From the NCBI RefSeq assembly GCF_009646115.1, contig NZ_CP045720.1:1054001-1118000 (forward strand): a stretch of DNA of 64,000 nt, in the 5' to 3' direction. Source of the DNA: Pantoea eucalypti (GTDB lineage: Bacteria > Pseudomonadota > Gammaproteobacteria > Enterobacterales > Enterobacteriaceae). Below the pieces are notes generated by a model, which did not search any database, was not told where the DNA came from, and saw only the letters and a list, made by a program, of their open reading frames with translations. Position numbers and translations under genes: made by a program. This document shows positions 1 through 8,485 of this stretch, piece by piece (within the stretch, counting starts at the first letter, position 1; every line of letters begins with the position of its first letter).

Positions 1-520
1 CGAAGATTTCTACAAGAAACTGAACTCTGCTGTCTTCCCGGGCGGCCAGGGCGGTCCTCTGATGCACGTTATCGCGGGTAAAGCAGTTGCCTTCAAAGAG
101 GCGATGGAGCCGGAGTTTAAAACCTACCAGCAGCAGGTGGCAAAAAATGCCAAAGCGATGGTTGAAGTGCTGATTGAGCGTGGCTATGACATCGTTTCCG
201 GTGGCACCTATAACCATCTGTTCCTGATCGATCTGGTGAGCAAAAACCTGACCGGTAAAGAAGCGGATGCCGCGCTGGGCCGTGCCAACATCACGGTTAA
301 CAAGAACAGCGTACCGAACGACCCGAAAAGCCCGTTTGTGACGTCGGGTATCCGTATCGGTACACCTGCCGTTACGCGTCGTGGCTTCAACGAAGCAGAC
401 GTGCGTGAGCTGGCTGGCTGGATCGCTGATGTACTGGATAACGTCAATGACGAAGCCACCATTGAGCGCACCAAAAAGAAAGTGCTGGATATCTGCAGCC
501 GTCTGCCGGTCTACGCTTAA
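1..520 (+). CDS. glyA: Serine hydroxymethyltransferase, 3' end (partial)
   Basis: Only the last 172 or so codons are present; the open frame runs in from the left edge (codons start at base 2). GlyA is the cytoplasmic PLP enzyme that interconverts serine and glycine while charging tetrahydrofolate with a one-carbon unit. The visible part includes the [11 protein letters not shown] stretch and the conserved [21 protein letters not shown] and GTPAVTRRG regions, ending in PVYA as in E. coli. The Schiff-base lysine and N-terminus lie outside the window. A strong terminator follows 28 bases after the stop. Identification is secure from sequence and from the glyA-hcaT neighbourhood. Confidence 0.97.
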   Translation, partial: EDFYKKLNSAVFPGGQGGPLMHVIAGKAVAFKEAMEPEFKTYQQQVAKNAKAMVEVLIERGYDIVSGGTYNHLFLIDLVSKNLTGKEADAALGRANITVNKNSVPNDPKSPFVTSGIRIGTPAVTRRGFNEADVRELAGWIADVLDNVNDEATIERTKKKVLDICSRLPVYA

Positions 521-548
521 TCGCTAACCTGTTGTAAGACAGCACAAA

Positions 549-575
549 AAGGATGGCAATTGCCATCCTTTTTTA
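549..575 (+). terminator. Rho-independent terminator of glyA
   Basis: GGATGGCAATTGCCATCC is a perfect 9-bp self-complementary stem with almost no loop, preceded by an A run and followed by TTTTTT. It lies just downstream of the glyA stop codon. Confidence 0.9.
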
Positions 576-648
576 TTGCCTGCTCCGCAGTGCTCTGCCA
601 GAGTAACGCCTGTTTATGCTGCCTGGCAGCAAACTTACTGGAGGGAAT

Positions 649-1797
649 ATGGCAATCGGCTCCGCCAGATGGCTCGGATTGGGCTACTTCACTTACTTCT
701 TCTGTTACGGCATCTATCTGCCATTCTGGGGCGTGTGGCTGAAAGGCACCGGCCTGGATGCTGAAAAGATTGGCCTGCTGCTCGGATGTGGCATGGTCGC
801 GCGCTTTGTCGGCAGTCTGCTTATCGCTTCTCAGGTCAAAAATCCATCACGGTTGATTACGGCGCTGCGCCTGCTGGCGCTGATGACCTGTCTGTTCGCC
901 GCCGGTTTCTGGGTGGGCGAGCAGTGGATGTGGCTGCTTACCGTGATGATTGGCTTTAACCTCTTTTTCTCACCGCTGGTTCCCCTCAGCGATGCGCTGG
1001 CCGCCACCTGGACACAGCAGATTGGGCTGGCATACGGGCCGGTCAGGCTGTGGGGCTCGCTGGCCTTTGTCATCAGCTCGGCGTTAACCGGCGTGCTGGT
1101 CAGCGCCTGGTCCTCAAACGCAATTCTGATGCTGTTATCCATTGGCGTCATTTCTATGCTGGCGGGCATGATGCTGACACCCGTCACACAACCGCAGGGC
1201 CATGAGCGACAGGGCCCTGCGGGCGGTGGATGGCAGGAGTGGCGGGCGTTACTGCGCGAGAATGCGGTATGGCGATTCATGCTCTGCGTGACACTGCTGC
1301 AGGGCGCACACGCCGCCTATTATGGCTTCAGTGCTATCTGGTGGCAGGAGAGCGGCTATTCCGCCTCGACGGTGGGCTATCTCTGGTCGCTGGGCGTGGT
1401 GGCAGAGATTGTCGTCTTTGCCATGAGCAACCGGCTGTTCCGCCGCTGGAGCGCGCGCGATCTGCTGCTGCTTTCGGGCATCTGCGCGCTAATTCGCTGG
1501 GGTCTGATGGGGGCGACAACGGCGCTGCCGCTGCTGATTGTGGCGCAAATTCTCCACTGTGGCAGCTTCACCGTCTGCCATCTTGCAGCGATGCGATTTA
1601 TCGCCGCGCGTCAGGGGGCGGAAGTCATCCGACTGCAGTCGCTCTATTCCGCGCTGGCGATGGGCGGTGGCATTGCGATAATGACGATGATCTGCGGCGT
1701 GCTGTTCGCCCATCTGCAGGGGCATCTGTTCTGGGTGATGGCACTGGTGGCACTGCCCGCGCTGTTTCTGCGGCCCGGCTACGACTCCAGTAAATAA
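649..1797 (+). CDS. hcaT: MFS transporter, HcaT family (3-phenylpropionate/proton symporter-like)
   Basis: A 382-residue major-facilitator inner-membrane protein with about 12 hydrophobic segments. It is close to E. coli HcaT (379 aa) along its length, including the LPFW start region, VRLWGS and the LQGAHAAYYGFSAIWWQ and HCGTFTVCHLAAMR-type stretches (here HCGSFTVCHLAAMR). Start chosen at ATG 649, with GGAGGG seven bases upstream and an MAIGSARWLGLGYFTYFF N-terminus matching E. coli; an in-frame upstream ATG at 616 has no ribosome site. In E. coli the gene is named for phenylpropionate uptake, but no hca catabolic genes are visible here, so the true substrate is uncertain. Its 3' end overlaps csiE tail to tail by 19 bases. 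Confidence 0.9.
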   Translation: MAIGSARWLGLGYFTYFFCYGIYLPFWGVWLKGTGLDAEKIGLLLGCGMVARFVGSLLIASQVKNPSRLITALRLLALMTCLFAAGFWVGEQWMWLLTVMIGFNLFFSPLVPLSDALAATWTQQIGLAYGPVRLWGSLAFVISSALTGVLVSAWSSNAILMLLSIGVISMLAGMMLTPVTQPQGHERQGPAGGGWQEWRALLRENAVWRFMLCVTLLQGAHAAYYGFSAIWWQESGYSASTVGYLWSLGVVAEIVVFAMSNRLFRRWSARDLLLLSGICALIRWGLMGATTALPLLIVAQILHCGSFTVCHLAAMRFIAARQGAEVIRLQSLYSALAMGGGIAIMTMICGVLFAHLQGHLFWVMALVALPALFLRPGYDSSK

Positions 1798-3047
1798 CGA
1801 ATACGCTGCTGATGGTGTAACGTCAGCGGCAGTTCCGCATGCACCAGCGGCGGAGAGTAGAGTGGCAACGAGGTCGGGTAGGGCGAAATGATGATGTCGA
1901 CATCACGTGGCGCGCCCTCCCGCTGAAACAGTTTCACGTCCTGATAGGTAATATTAATTGGCAGCAGCGTGATCTCACGAATCTGCTGTTCTACATCCTG
2001 TTCCAGATCGGCGTCGTCGCCGGTCAGGATCAGCACCTGCTTCTCCTGCAGCGCACTCTCCTGCATCAGCCAGGCGCCGAAAATAATGGTAATTAAACTC
2101 ACCTCTTCCGGTGTAAAAGCGATGCGGTAGTGCTGCTCAAAAGCCTGCAGCGCCTGCTGAGTGGTGCGAAGCAGACGCGGATAGAGGCGGCTGACATCCA
2201 GTGCCACGCTATTGTCGATACCGATATTGAAATGGGTGCGATCCAGCGCCTGCGCCAGATGCGGATAGAGCTGGTGCAGCAGTTCATTGCGGTCAGCAAA
2301 GGTAATCCCGGCACAGGCTTCAAAATCATCAATCAGCTGCTGAGTCGCTTTCATTAACTGCTGTTCAGCAGGATGCGCAATCGCGTCCACGACCGGCGTA
2401 TGTATCTGGCTGAACAGCAGCGTCCAGAAATCCGCTTCACTGACGGGCGGAGCAATATGGCAGCGTTTGCGCCAGTGGTAGATCACATCCTCAGCGGCCT
2501 GCCGCTCAGGCTTCTGCTGCAGCCAGAGACATTGCGCCTCACTGAACAGCACCGGCTGACGCTGGCACAAGCCATACTTCATGAATATCTGCAGAAACAG
2601 CCGGTCACGTTCGCTGAAGTCACGCTTCAGGCGCAGGCTACAGTGCTGAATCAGTGCCTGTAAATTGGTCTCATCCCACAGCGCTTTCTCAATCTTCATG
2701 ACTTTCAGGCGCTGACGCAGAGGCGCGGCAAAATGTTCGCAGACGAAGTCCTGCGATAAACGCAGACTGCGTCGCAGGTTATGCAGCAGACAGAGGCGCC
2801 GATCCAGCTCAGTTCCATGAAGACGAAAGCTGCCATCTACCATCTGATGCAATTCCAGCTGGTGATATCGCTGTATCTCATGGCCCACATCCGCGATATC
2901 CTGTCGGGCAACGTCAGGATCGACGCCATTCAGCTGGCAGACTTTTTCAAGCGTAAGCAAAGGTGTCGGCAGAAACAGCAGCAATAAAAGATGGCACTGA
3001 CGCTGTGAACGGGAGAAGAGTGGTGCCAAAGGGGTAGCAGAACTCAT
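1779..3047 (-). CDS. csiE: Stationary-phase inducible protein CsiE
   Basis: A 422-residue protein colinear with E. coli CsiE (426 aa). Both carry divergent PRD-type regulatory modules of the BglG antiterminator class, seen in the segment LYPHLAQALDRTHFNIGIDN followed by VSLITIIFGAWLMQESALQEKQVLILTG. It lacks an obvious RNA-binding CAT domain and its function is not established; in E. coli expression is sigma-S and cAMP-CRP dependent. The start is ambiguous: ATG at 3047 is used here, but a TTG one codon upstream (3050) is better spaced from a GGAAA sequence. It converges with and overlaps hcaT by 19 bp, as expected for a terminator-less convergent pair. Confidence 0.88.
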   Translation of the reverse strand: MSSATPLAPLFSRSQRQCHLLLLLFLPTPLLTLEKVCQLNGVDPDVARQDIADVGHEIQRYHQLELHQMVDGSFRLHGTELDRRLCLLHNLRRSLRLSQDFVCEHFAAPLRQRLKVMKIEKALWDETNLQALIQHCSLRLKRDFSERDRLFLQIFMKYGLCQRQPVLFSEAQCLWLQQKPERQAAEDVIYHWRKRCHIAPPVSEADFWTLLFSQIHTPVVDAIAHPAEQQLMKATQQLIDDFEACAGITFADRNELLHQLYPHLAQALDRTHFNIGIDNSVALDVSRLYPRLLRTTQQALQAFEQHYRIAFTPEEVSLITIIFGAWLMQESALQEKQVLILTGDDADLEQDVEQQIREITLLPINITYQDVKLFQREGAPRDVDIIISPYPTSLPLYSPPLVHAELPLTLHHQQRIRYLLES

Positions 3048-3182
3048 CAATCAGATTTCCAGCAGGCTATTTTGAGCTAAGAATAGTCAACCCGTTCAGC
3101 GCCTGCGCGGTTTACGCGGTTTATTTGCCAGAGGTTTAAGGCGGGTCACAAAATTTTGTTACTTATAGATTCTTTTCGTCGG

Positions 3183-3202
3183 GAACGTTACTTTATAACA
3201 TT
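3183..3202 (+). promoter_or_regulatory. Candidate Zur operator abutting the zevA-like start codon
   Basis: GAACGTTACTTTATAACATT fits the enterobacterial Zur consensus built around GTTATAnTATAAC: the half-sites GTTA and TAAC are intact with the expected spacing and flanks. Its last base directly precedes the ATG at 3203. A possible -10 (TATAAC, 3194-3199) lies inside it. Bound Zur would block both transcription and any ribosome access, consistent with a zinc transporter downstream. Confidence 0.6.
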
Positions 3203-3829
3203 ATGAAACGCGCACTCTTTGCTCTGTTAATGGTATTAAGTCCGGCTGTGCTGGCACACCCTCACAGCTTCATTGATATGAAAACGGAACTGGTGGTGAA
3301 GGATGACACCTTTAGCGGGTTGAAGATGACCTGGACCATGGATGAGATTACCTCCGCTGATCTGCTGTATGACGCGGGCGACGCGAAACCTGGCACTGTA
3401 GTGTGGAAAAAGCTGGCAGCGGGTGTGATGGCAAACGTGCTGGGCCAGCACTACTTCTCAGAAATCTGGCACAACCAACAGCGGGTAAAGTTTTTGAATC
3501 TGCCAACGGAATATAACCTTTCGCGAAACGGCCACAAAGCGGTGCTGGAATTTATTCTGCCGCTGGCGGAACCCCCGAAGCTGACCGGACAGCGCTTTGA
3601 GATCCTGACTTTTGATCCCACCTATTTCGTCGATATGTTTTACGACAATCCCGGTGCTTTAACGCTGCCGCCTGCACTGCAGACGCGTTGCCGGTTTACC
3701 CTCAATACGCCCAAACCCAACGACTCACTGAAACAGTATGCGCTGTCGCTGGACAAAGCGGATGCCCCGGCTGAAGAGATGGATTTAGGCCGCCAGTTCG
3801 CACAAACGGTGGTACTGAAATGTCAATAA
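3203..3829 (+). CDS. zevA: DUF1007 periplasmic protein, ZevA-like zinc transport component
   Basis: A 208-residue protein with a cleavable signal peptide (MKRALFALLMVLSPAVLAHP, cleavage probably after ALA) and a mature N-terminus beginning with the HPHSF motif typical of DUF1007. These proteins pair with NicO-family membrane transporters; in Haemophilus influenzae the pair ZevA/ZevB has been linked to zinc acquisition. Here the next gene is the NicO partner and overlaps by 10 bases, so the two are translationally coupled. A Zur-like box sits directly against the ATG. No Shine-Dalgarno sequence lies within 15 bases of the start, so the mRNA may be leaderless or weakly initiated. Nickel or cobalt remain alternative substrates. 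Confidence 0.8.
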   Translation: MKRALFALLMVLSPAVLAHPHSFIDMKTELVVKDDTFSGLKMTWTMDEITSADLLYDAGDAKPGTVVWKKLAAGVMANVLGQHYFSEIWHNQQRVKFLNLPTEYNLSRNGHKAVLEFILPLAEPPKLTGQRFEILTFDPTYFVDMFYDNPGALTLPPALQTRCRFTLNTPKPNDSLKQYALSLDKADAPAEEMDLGRQFAQTVVLKCQ

Positions 3830-4800
3830 TCTCCACGCCTTCCAGGGCCACCCGACTCTGGCCACTCTGGCTGATAGCAGGACTCTTCTCTGGCGGCGCA
3901 CTGCTGGTCTGGCTTTACTGGTCGCAGATTCTGCTTCAGAGTGTATTGTGGCAGAAAGATTTGCACCGGCAGATGACTCAGCTGTTACAGCAGGTCGCGG
4001 AGCAGCCACACCAGGCAGGCATATCGCTGGTGATATTCAGCCTGATCTATGGCGTGCTGCACGCGCTGGGACCGGGCCACGGAAAAGTGGTGATCGCGAC
4101 CTTTCTGGCGACCCATCCGAGCCGCGTCAGAACCAGTATCAGGCTGACGCTGCTTGCCTCACTGCTGCAGGGATCGGTCGCGATTGTGCTGGTCACGGTG
4201 ATGCTGGTGCTGCTGAAAACGTCGTCGCGCCAGCTGCATCTCAGCAGTTTCTGGCTTGAAAAGGGCAGTTATCTGCTGGTGATCGGGCTGGGTGTGATGA
4301 TCGGGTATCGGGCGCTGCGTGCGCTGTGGCTGGCGTTGCGCCCACGACCCGCTCCGGTATTTCGTGCTTTCCAGCCGCAGCATCAGCATGACGAGCATTG
4401 CGGATGCGGCCACGCACATCTGCCGACGCCGCAGCAGATGAATGGCAACGTCAGCTGGAAAACTCAGATGCTGGTTGTGGTGTCGATGGGCTTACGTCCC
4501 TGTTCTGGCGCGATTATGATGCTGCTGTTCGCCAAAGTGATTGGTGTTTATGGCTGGGGCATTCTCTCTGCTGCGGTAATGGCACTGGGCACGGCCCTGA
4601 CTATTTCCGCTATTGGTTTGCTGGTGCAACAGGCGCGCTCGGTAGCACAGCGGCTGGCACAGCCTGGTGCTGGTGCTGGCATCATGCGACTTCTGATTCC
4701 CATCCTGGCTTTGACCGGTAGCCTGATATTAATCGTAGTGGGTATTGCATTATGGCAGTCTGCCCGGTTAACGTTGGGCGGCGGAATTCGACCTTTCTGA
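3820..4800 (+). CDS. zevB: NicO-family metal transporter, ZevB-like
   Basis: A 326-residue inner-membrane protein with about seven hydrophobic segments. Family marks are HALGPGHGKVVIATFL near residues 82-97, a cytoplasmic His/Cys-rich loop (QHQHDEHCGCGHAHLP, about residues 187-202) that probably binds metal, and GLRPCSGAIMMLLFA in the second half. RcnA and NicO proteins share this fold and export nickel or cobalt, whereas ZevB is linked to zinc. The Zur-like operator upstream of the first gene favours zinc. The ATG overlaps the last ten bases of the zevA-like gene. Direction of transport cannot be read from sequence. Confidence 0.8.
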   Translation: MSIISTPSRATRLWPLWLIAGLFSGGALLVWLYWSQILLQSVLWQKDLHRQMTQLLQQVAEQPHQAGISLVIFSLIYGVLHALGPGHGKVVIATFLATHPSRVRTSIRLTLLASLLQGSVAIVLVTVMLVLLKTSSRQLHLSSFWLEKGSYLLVIGLGVMIGYRALRALWLALRPRPAPVFRAFQPQHQHDEHCGCGHAHLPTPQQMNGNVSWKTQMLVVVSMGLRPCSGAIMMLLFAKVIGVYGWGILSAAVMALGTALTISAIGLLVQQARSVAQRLAQPGAGAGIMRLLIPILALTGSLILIVVGIALWQSARLTLGGGIRPF

Positions 4801-4808
4801 CTAAAAGC

Positions 4809-4830
4809 GCAGCGGGAATAAAATTTCCGC
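4809..4830 (+). terminator. Weak hairpin after zevB
   Basis: AGCGGGAA-TAAAA-TTTCCGCT forms an 8-bp stem with one G-T pair, but the 3' side continues GTTATCTTT rather than a clean T run. A weak terminator or mRNA-end hairpin is plausible. The rest of 4831-4986 is AT-rich leader of the next gene with no clear motif. Confidence 0.4.
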
Positions 4831-5004
4831 TGTTATCTTTACCTCGCTAATTATCTGAGGCTTCATCACTTTAATTTTTTATCTGAGTAGTTCAGTGGTG
4901 AAATCACTATTCCCTGTCTACGCTGTTAATACCAAAACGGCATTCCGCCGTCGGCATGATAAAAGATCAAGACAGCTTTCTGTTTATTGCGAGGAGTATA
5001 TTTC

Positions 5005-6018
5005 ATGGCTGATACCCGTATTAATAATGGCTACACCGAAACGCTGGCGACCGGACCTGCAGGATTACCGTTAAAGCGTATTTCCTGGAGCGCCGTTTTT
5101 GCCGGTGTTATTTGTGCCTTAATCGTTCATATCATTCTGACATTGCTGGGAACAGCCATTGGTGCCACCACCATTGATCCGATGAAAGAACAGAATCCTC
5201 TCGACGGCCTGGGTACTGGCGCACTGGTCTGGACAGCCATTGAAATGCTGGTTGCGATGGCGGCAGGGAGTTATGTTGCCGGGCGACTGGCTCAACGCGA
5301 AGGGGCCCTGCACGGTTTATTGATGTTTGGCCTTAGCACAATTTTCACTATTTACCTGGCTATTGCACTGGCGACCAGTGTATTAGGCGGCGCGATGAAT
5401 ATTGTGGGTTCAGGTTTCCAGGCACTCGGTAGTGGTATTTCCGCGGCAGCGCCTTCGGTTACTCAAATGGCAAAACAAAAGCTGCAGGAGAATAATATTA
5501 ATTTAGATAACCTGCAGAACGAACTGGAAACGACATTACGCCAGACAGGCAAACCGGAATTACAACCCGAGAATTTGAAGCAGGACGCAAATAAAGAAGC
5601 GCAGAATGCAGAAAACCAGGCTAGCAACACCGCGAATCATCCGCAGACAGCTGATACTGATCTGACTAACTGGGTAAAAGGTGTGATGGATCGCCATTCA
5701 GATACTCTGCAGGCAGCCGACCGTGATGCGCTGAAAAATATTATTAAAGCGCGTACCGGTAAAAGCGATCAGGAAGTGGATCAGATTGTCGCTAAAACTG
5801 AGCAGAACTATCAGCAGGCCGTTCAGAAATACCAGGAACTGAAACAGCAGGCTGAACAGAAAGCGCGTGAAGCCGGTGAGAAAGCCGCGGCTGCAACCGC
5901 TAAAGCAAGCTGGTATGCACTGATTCTGCTGATCATCGAAGCCGTCCTGGCCGGTGTGATGGGTATGGTCGGTCGTCGTACACAGCCCCGTCAGGTGCTG
6001 GCACACGAACGTCGTTAA
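5005..6018 (+). CDS. Uncharacterised membrane protein with long coiled-coil loop
   Basis: A 337-residue protein of unknown function. Three hydrophobic segments lie at about residues 29-52, 72-92 and 103-128, followed by a roughly 170-residue polar region rich in Gln, Asn, Lys and Glu. Its last part (about 255-300, EQNYQQAVQKYQELKQQAEQ) looks coiled-coil, and a final membrane helix (about 302-323) ends in basic residues. The N-terminal 'WSAVFAGVI..ALI' pattern resembles membrane proteins loosely annotated as PhnA-like or CAP-Gly proteins; that is resemblance only. ATG 5005 has GAGGAG ten bases upstream; an in-frame TTG at 4987 is rejected. It stands alone, with its own leader and a terminator shared with suhB. 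E. coli has no counterpart at this place. Confidence 0.75.
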   Translation: MADTRINNGYTETLATGPAGLPLKRISWSAVFAGVICALIVHIILTLLGTAIGATTIDPMKEQNPLDGLGTGALVWTAIEMLVAMAAGSYVAGRLAQREGALHGLLMFGLSTIFTIYLAIALATSVLGGAMNIVGSGFQALGSGISAAAPSVTQMAKQKLQENNINLDNLQNELETTLRQTGKPELQPENLKQDANKEAQNAENQASNTANHPQTADTDLTNWVKGVMDRHSDTLQAADRDALKNIIKARTGKSDQEVDQIVAKTEQNYQQAVQKYQELKQQAEQKAREAGEKAAAATAKASWYALILLIIEAVLAGVMGMVGRRTQPRQVLAHERR

Positions 6019-6040
6019 TCATCACTGAATGACAGGCAAC

Positions 6041-6069
6041 AAAAAAGGCGGCTGATAGCCGCCTTTTTC
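6041..6069. terminator. Bidirectional terminator between the membrane protein and suhB
   Basis: GGCGGCTGATAGCCGCC is flanked by AAAAAA on the left and TTTTT on the right, so it can terminate transcription from both converging genes. Confidence 0.9.
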
Positions 6070-6080
6070 TGTACTGAACC

Positions 6081-6884
6081 TTAGCGTTTTAACGCTTCGC
6101 TCAGCTCATCACGCATATTCGACAGCATCGATTTCACGACACGTGGGTTACCCGCGACCAGGTTACCTGACAGCAGATAGCCGTGGTTACCGGTGAAGTC
6201 AGTGACCAGACCGCCCGCTTCACGCACCAGCAGTTCGCCCGCGGCAAAATCCCATGGCTTCAGGCCAATCTCAAAATAGCCATCGACGCGACCGGCAGCG
6301 ACATAAGCCAGATCCAGCGCAGCAGAACCGGTGCGACGGAAATCAGCACACTGGGTAAAGAGTTTGGTCATGATGTTCATGTAAGCAGGCGCGTGCTGCT
6401 TCATTTTGAACGGGAAGCCGGTTGCCAGAACGGTGCCATCCAGATCGCGTGCCGTGCTGCCACGCAGACGGTAGCCATTCAGCTGCGCGCCCTGACCACG
6501 TGAAGAGGTGAACAGTTCATTGCGCATAGGATCGTAAACAACGGCGACTTCAGTGCGGCCTTTGATGCGCACAGCGATCGAAACAGCAAAGTGAGGTAAA
6601 CGTTTGATGAAGTTAGAGGTGCCATCCAGCGGATCGATAACCCATTGAACATCCTGATCTTCGCCCGCCAGCTCACCGCTTTCTTCAGTGATGATGGTGT
6701 GTTTCGGGTAAGATTTACGAATAATTTCGATAATCAGGCGTTCTGCTTCGCGGTCAACATTCGTTACGAAGTCGTTGCTGCCTTTCTGGCTGGCTTCGAC
6801 GGCGTCCGGGGTTTCATAATATTTGGCAATTAAATTTCCGGCCTTGCGCGCTGCGCGCACGGCAATGTTGAGCATTGGATGCAT
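6081..6884 (-). CDS. suhB: Inositol-1-monophosphatase / Nus factor SuhB
   Basis: 267 residues, the same length as E. coli SuhB and nearly identical. Magnesium-dependent inositol monophosphatase motifs are intact: EESGE near residue 67, WVIDPLDGTSNF near 81-92, and the late WDFAAGELLVREAGG motif. Beyond the phosphatase activity, SuhB is a component of the ribosomal RNA antitermination complex in E. coli. It is transcribed divergently from trmJ across about 130 bases, the standard enterobacterial arrangement. Confidence 0.97.
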   Translation of the reverse strand: MHPMLNIAVRAARKAGNLIAKYYETPDAVEASQKGSNDFVTNVDREAERLIIEIIRKSYPKHTIITEESGELAGEDQDVQWVIDPLDGTSNFIKRLPHFAVSIAVRIKGRTEVAVVYDPMRNELFTSSRGQGAQLNGYRLRGSTARDLDGTVLATGFPFKMKQHAPAYMNIMTKLFTQCADFRRTGSAALDLAYVAAGRVDGYFEIGLKPWDFAAGELLVREAGGLVTDFTGNHGYLLSGNLVAGNPRVVKSMLSNMRDELSEALKR

Positions 6885-7016
6885 CGGTATCTCTCGCTGG
6901 ATGTTAAAGAACGGGGAAAACGGCGCGGAGTATAGCAGTGTGTTCGGTAAATGTCCTGCTTTATGTTAATATTCGCCCTACTGATTTTACTGACCCGTTT
7001 CTGAGTAACCCTAATC

Positions 7017-7769
7017 ATGTTGCAAAATATTCGTATCGTGCTGGTTGAGACTTCTCACACCGGTAACATGGGCTCCGTTGCGCGCGCCATGAAAACCATG
7101 GGCTTAACTAACCTCTATCTGGTTAATCCGCTGGTCAAACCTGATTCACAGGCTATCTCCCTGGCCGCCGGTGCCAGTGACGTTATCGGCGAAGCTAAAA
7201 TTGTCGACTCGCTGGATGAGGCGATCGCCGGATGCAGTCTGGTTGTTGGGACCAGCGCCCGTTCCCGCTCCCTGCCCTGGCCGATGCTGGATGCACGTGA
7301 ATGTGGCGTGAAAAGCGTGGAAGAGGGCCAGCAGGCACCTGTTGCACTGGTGTTTGGCCGTGAACGTGTTGGCCTGACCAATGAAGAGTTGCAGAAGTGC
7401 CATTATCACGTCGCGATTCAGGCTAACCCGGAATACAGTTCGCTGAACCTGGCGATGGCGGTGCAGATTATCGCCTATGAAGTGCGCATGGCGTGGTTGC
7501 AGTCGCAGGAGCAGGCCAGCCCGGCACCGAAGTATGAAGAATCCCCTTATCCGCTGGTGGATGACCTTGAACGCTTCTATCAGCATATGGAGCAGATGAT
7601 GCTGAACAGCGGTTTTATCCGTGAAGCTAATCCGGGTCAGGTGATGAGTAAACTGCGTCGTTTATACACCCGCGCACGCCCGGAACGTGATGAACTCAAC
7701 ATCCTGCGTGGCATGCTTTCATCGTTTGAAAAGCGTAAAAACGAGAAAAAAGAAGCAGATAATAGTTGA
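7017..7769 (+). CDS. trmJ: tRNA (cytidine/uridine-2'-O-)-methyltransferase TrmJ
   Basis: 250 residues (E. coli 246). A SPOUT-class, SAM-dependent enzyme that methylates the ribose of nucleotide 32 in the tRNA anticodon loop. Visible family marks are [21 protein letters not shown] at the N-terminus, the knot segments [17 protein letters not shown] and [14 protein letters not shown], and a C-terminal extension ([22 protein letters not shown]) typical of the enterobacterial protein. ATG 7017 is the only sensible start. It lies immediately upstream of iscR, as in E. coli, separated by 130 bases that hold the IscR sites. Confidence 0.96.
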   Translation: MLQNIRIVLVETSHTGNMGSVARAMKTMGLTNLYLVNPLVKPDSQAISLAAGASDVIGEAKIVDSLDEAIAGCSLVVGTSARSRSLPWPMLDARECGVKSVEEGQQAPVALVFGRERVGLTNEELQKCHYHVAIQANPEYSSLNLAMAVQIIAYEVRMAWLQSQEQASPAPKYEESPYPLVDDLERFYQHMEQMMLNSGFIREANPGQVMSKLRRLYTRARPERDELNILRGMLSSFEKRKNEKKEADNS

Positions 7770-7786
7770 GTAAATTACCAGGTTAA

Positions 7787-7811
7787 ATACCTGACTAATT
7801 TACCAGGTTAA
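7787..7811 (+). promoter_or_regulatory. IscR type 1 binding site, upstream copy
   Basis: ATACCTGACTAATTTACCAGG and the following bases match the left half (ATAnnYGACT) and central AT tract of the type 1 Fe-S-IscR motif; the right half is weaker. The 15-mer TTACCAGGTTAAATA occurs twice, at 7775 and 7801, exactly 26 bp apart. Confidence 0.6.
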
Positions 7812-7812
7812 A

Positions 7813-7837
7813 TAGTTGACCAAATTACTCGGGAATG
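7813..7837 (+). promoter_or_regulatory. IscR type 1 site overlapping the iscR promoter
   Basis: The 25-mer starting ATAGTTGACCAAATTACTCG matches the ATASYYGACTRWWWYAGTCRR-type consensus at nearly every position. It contains the likely -35 (TTGACC, 7817-7822), with CAGACT about 17 bp downstream as a poor -10. [2Fe-2S]-IscR bound here would repress its own operon, as in E. coli. Confidence 0.8.
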
Positions 7838-7899
7838 GCAGACTTCAGCGCATCTGTTGCTAATCCTCCGATAACCGGACGCTATTGAGGTCACACGCT

Positions 7900-8397
7900 A
7901 TGAGACTGACATCCAAAGGACGTTATGCCGTTACTGCAATGCTGGACGTTGCCCTTCACTCCCATGAAGGTCCGGTCCCGCTGGCGGATATTTCCGAGCG
8001 TCAGGGCATCTCGCTCTCCTATCTGGAGCAGTTATTCTCCCGACTGCGTAAAAATGGTCTGGTCTCGAGCGTGCGTGGTCCGGGTGGCGGTTATCTGTTG
8101 GGTAAAGAATCCAGCACCATCTCTGTCGGTGAAGTGATTATCGCCGTGGATGAGTCAGTTGATGCGACCAAATGCCAGGGTAAAGAAGGTTGTCAGGGTG
8201 GTGAGCGCTGCCTGACTCACGTGCTGTGGCGCGACCTGAGCGTGCGCATCAGTGAATTCCTGAACAATATTACGCTGGCTGAGCTGGTGAATAATCAGGA
8301 GATTCTGGATGTGGCCGATCGTCAGAATGCAATTGATAATCGTCGCTTCCAGAGCCCGCGTTCTCAGGGAATTAACGTTAACCAACGCGCCTCCTGA
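7900..8397 (+). CDS. iscR: Fe-S cluster-sensing transcriptional regulator IscR
   Basis: 165 residues (E. coli 162), Rrf2 family. The N-terminal winged helix begins [20 protein letters not shown]. The cluster-ligating region has three cysteines, in [17 protein letters not shown] (about residues 92-108), so it should carry a [2Fe-2S] cluster. ATG 7900 has GAGG eleven bases upstream; an in-frame TTG at 7885 adds five residues not found in homologues and overlaps that ribosome site. Two IscR-like sites lie just upstream, implying autorepression. Here it controls only iscS, and by distance possibly pepB, because the rest of the isc operon is absent. Confidence 0.96.
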   Translation: MRLTSKGRYAVTAMLDVALHSHEGPVPLADISERQGISLSYLEQLFSRLRKNGLVSSVRGPGGGYLLGKESSTISVGEVIIAVDESVDATKCQGKEGCQGGERCLTHVLWRDLSVRISEFLNNITLAELVNNQEILDVADRQNAIDNRRFQSPRSQGINVNQRAS

Positions 8398-8485
8398 TCC
8401 CCGCTGTTGCGGCCCTAACTGCTAACGCGGTCAGGGCCGAATCTGCTATAAAGACGTATGATTTTTTATACGGAGCTGTAGCGCA

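Noticed and set aside
1230..1793. 187-codon + strand frame within hcaT
   Set aside because: Arg/Gly/Ala-rich product of the +1 frame of a GC-rich membrane-protein gene; the hcaT frame is clearly the coding one.
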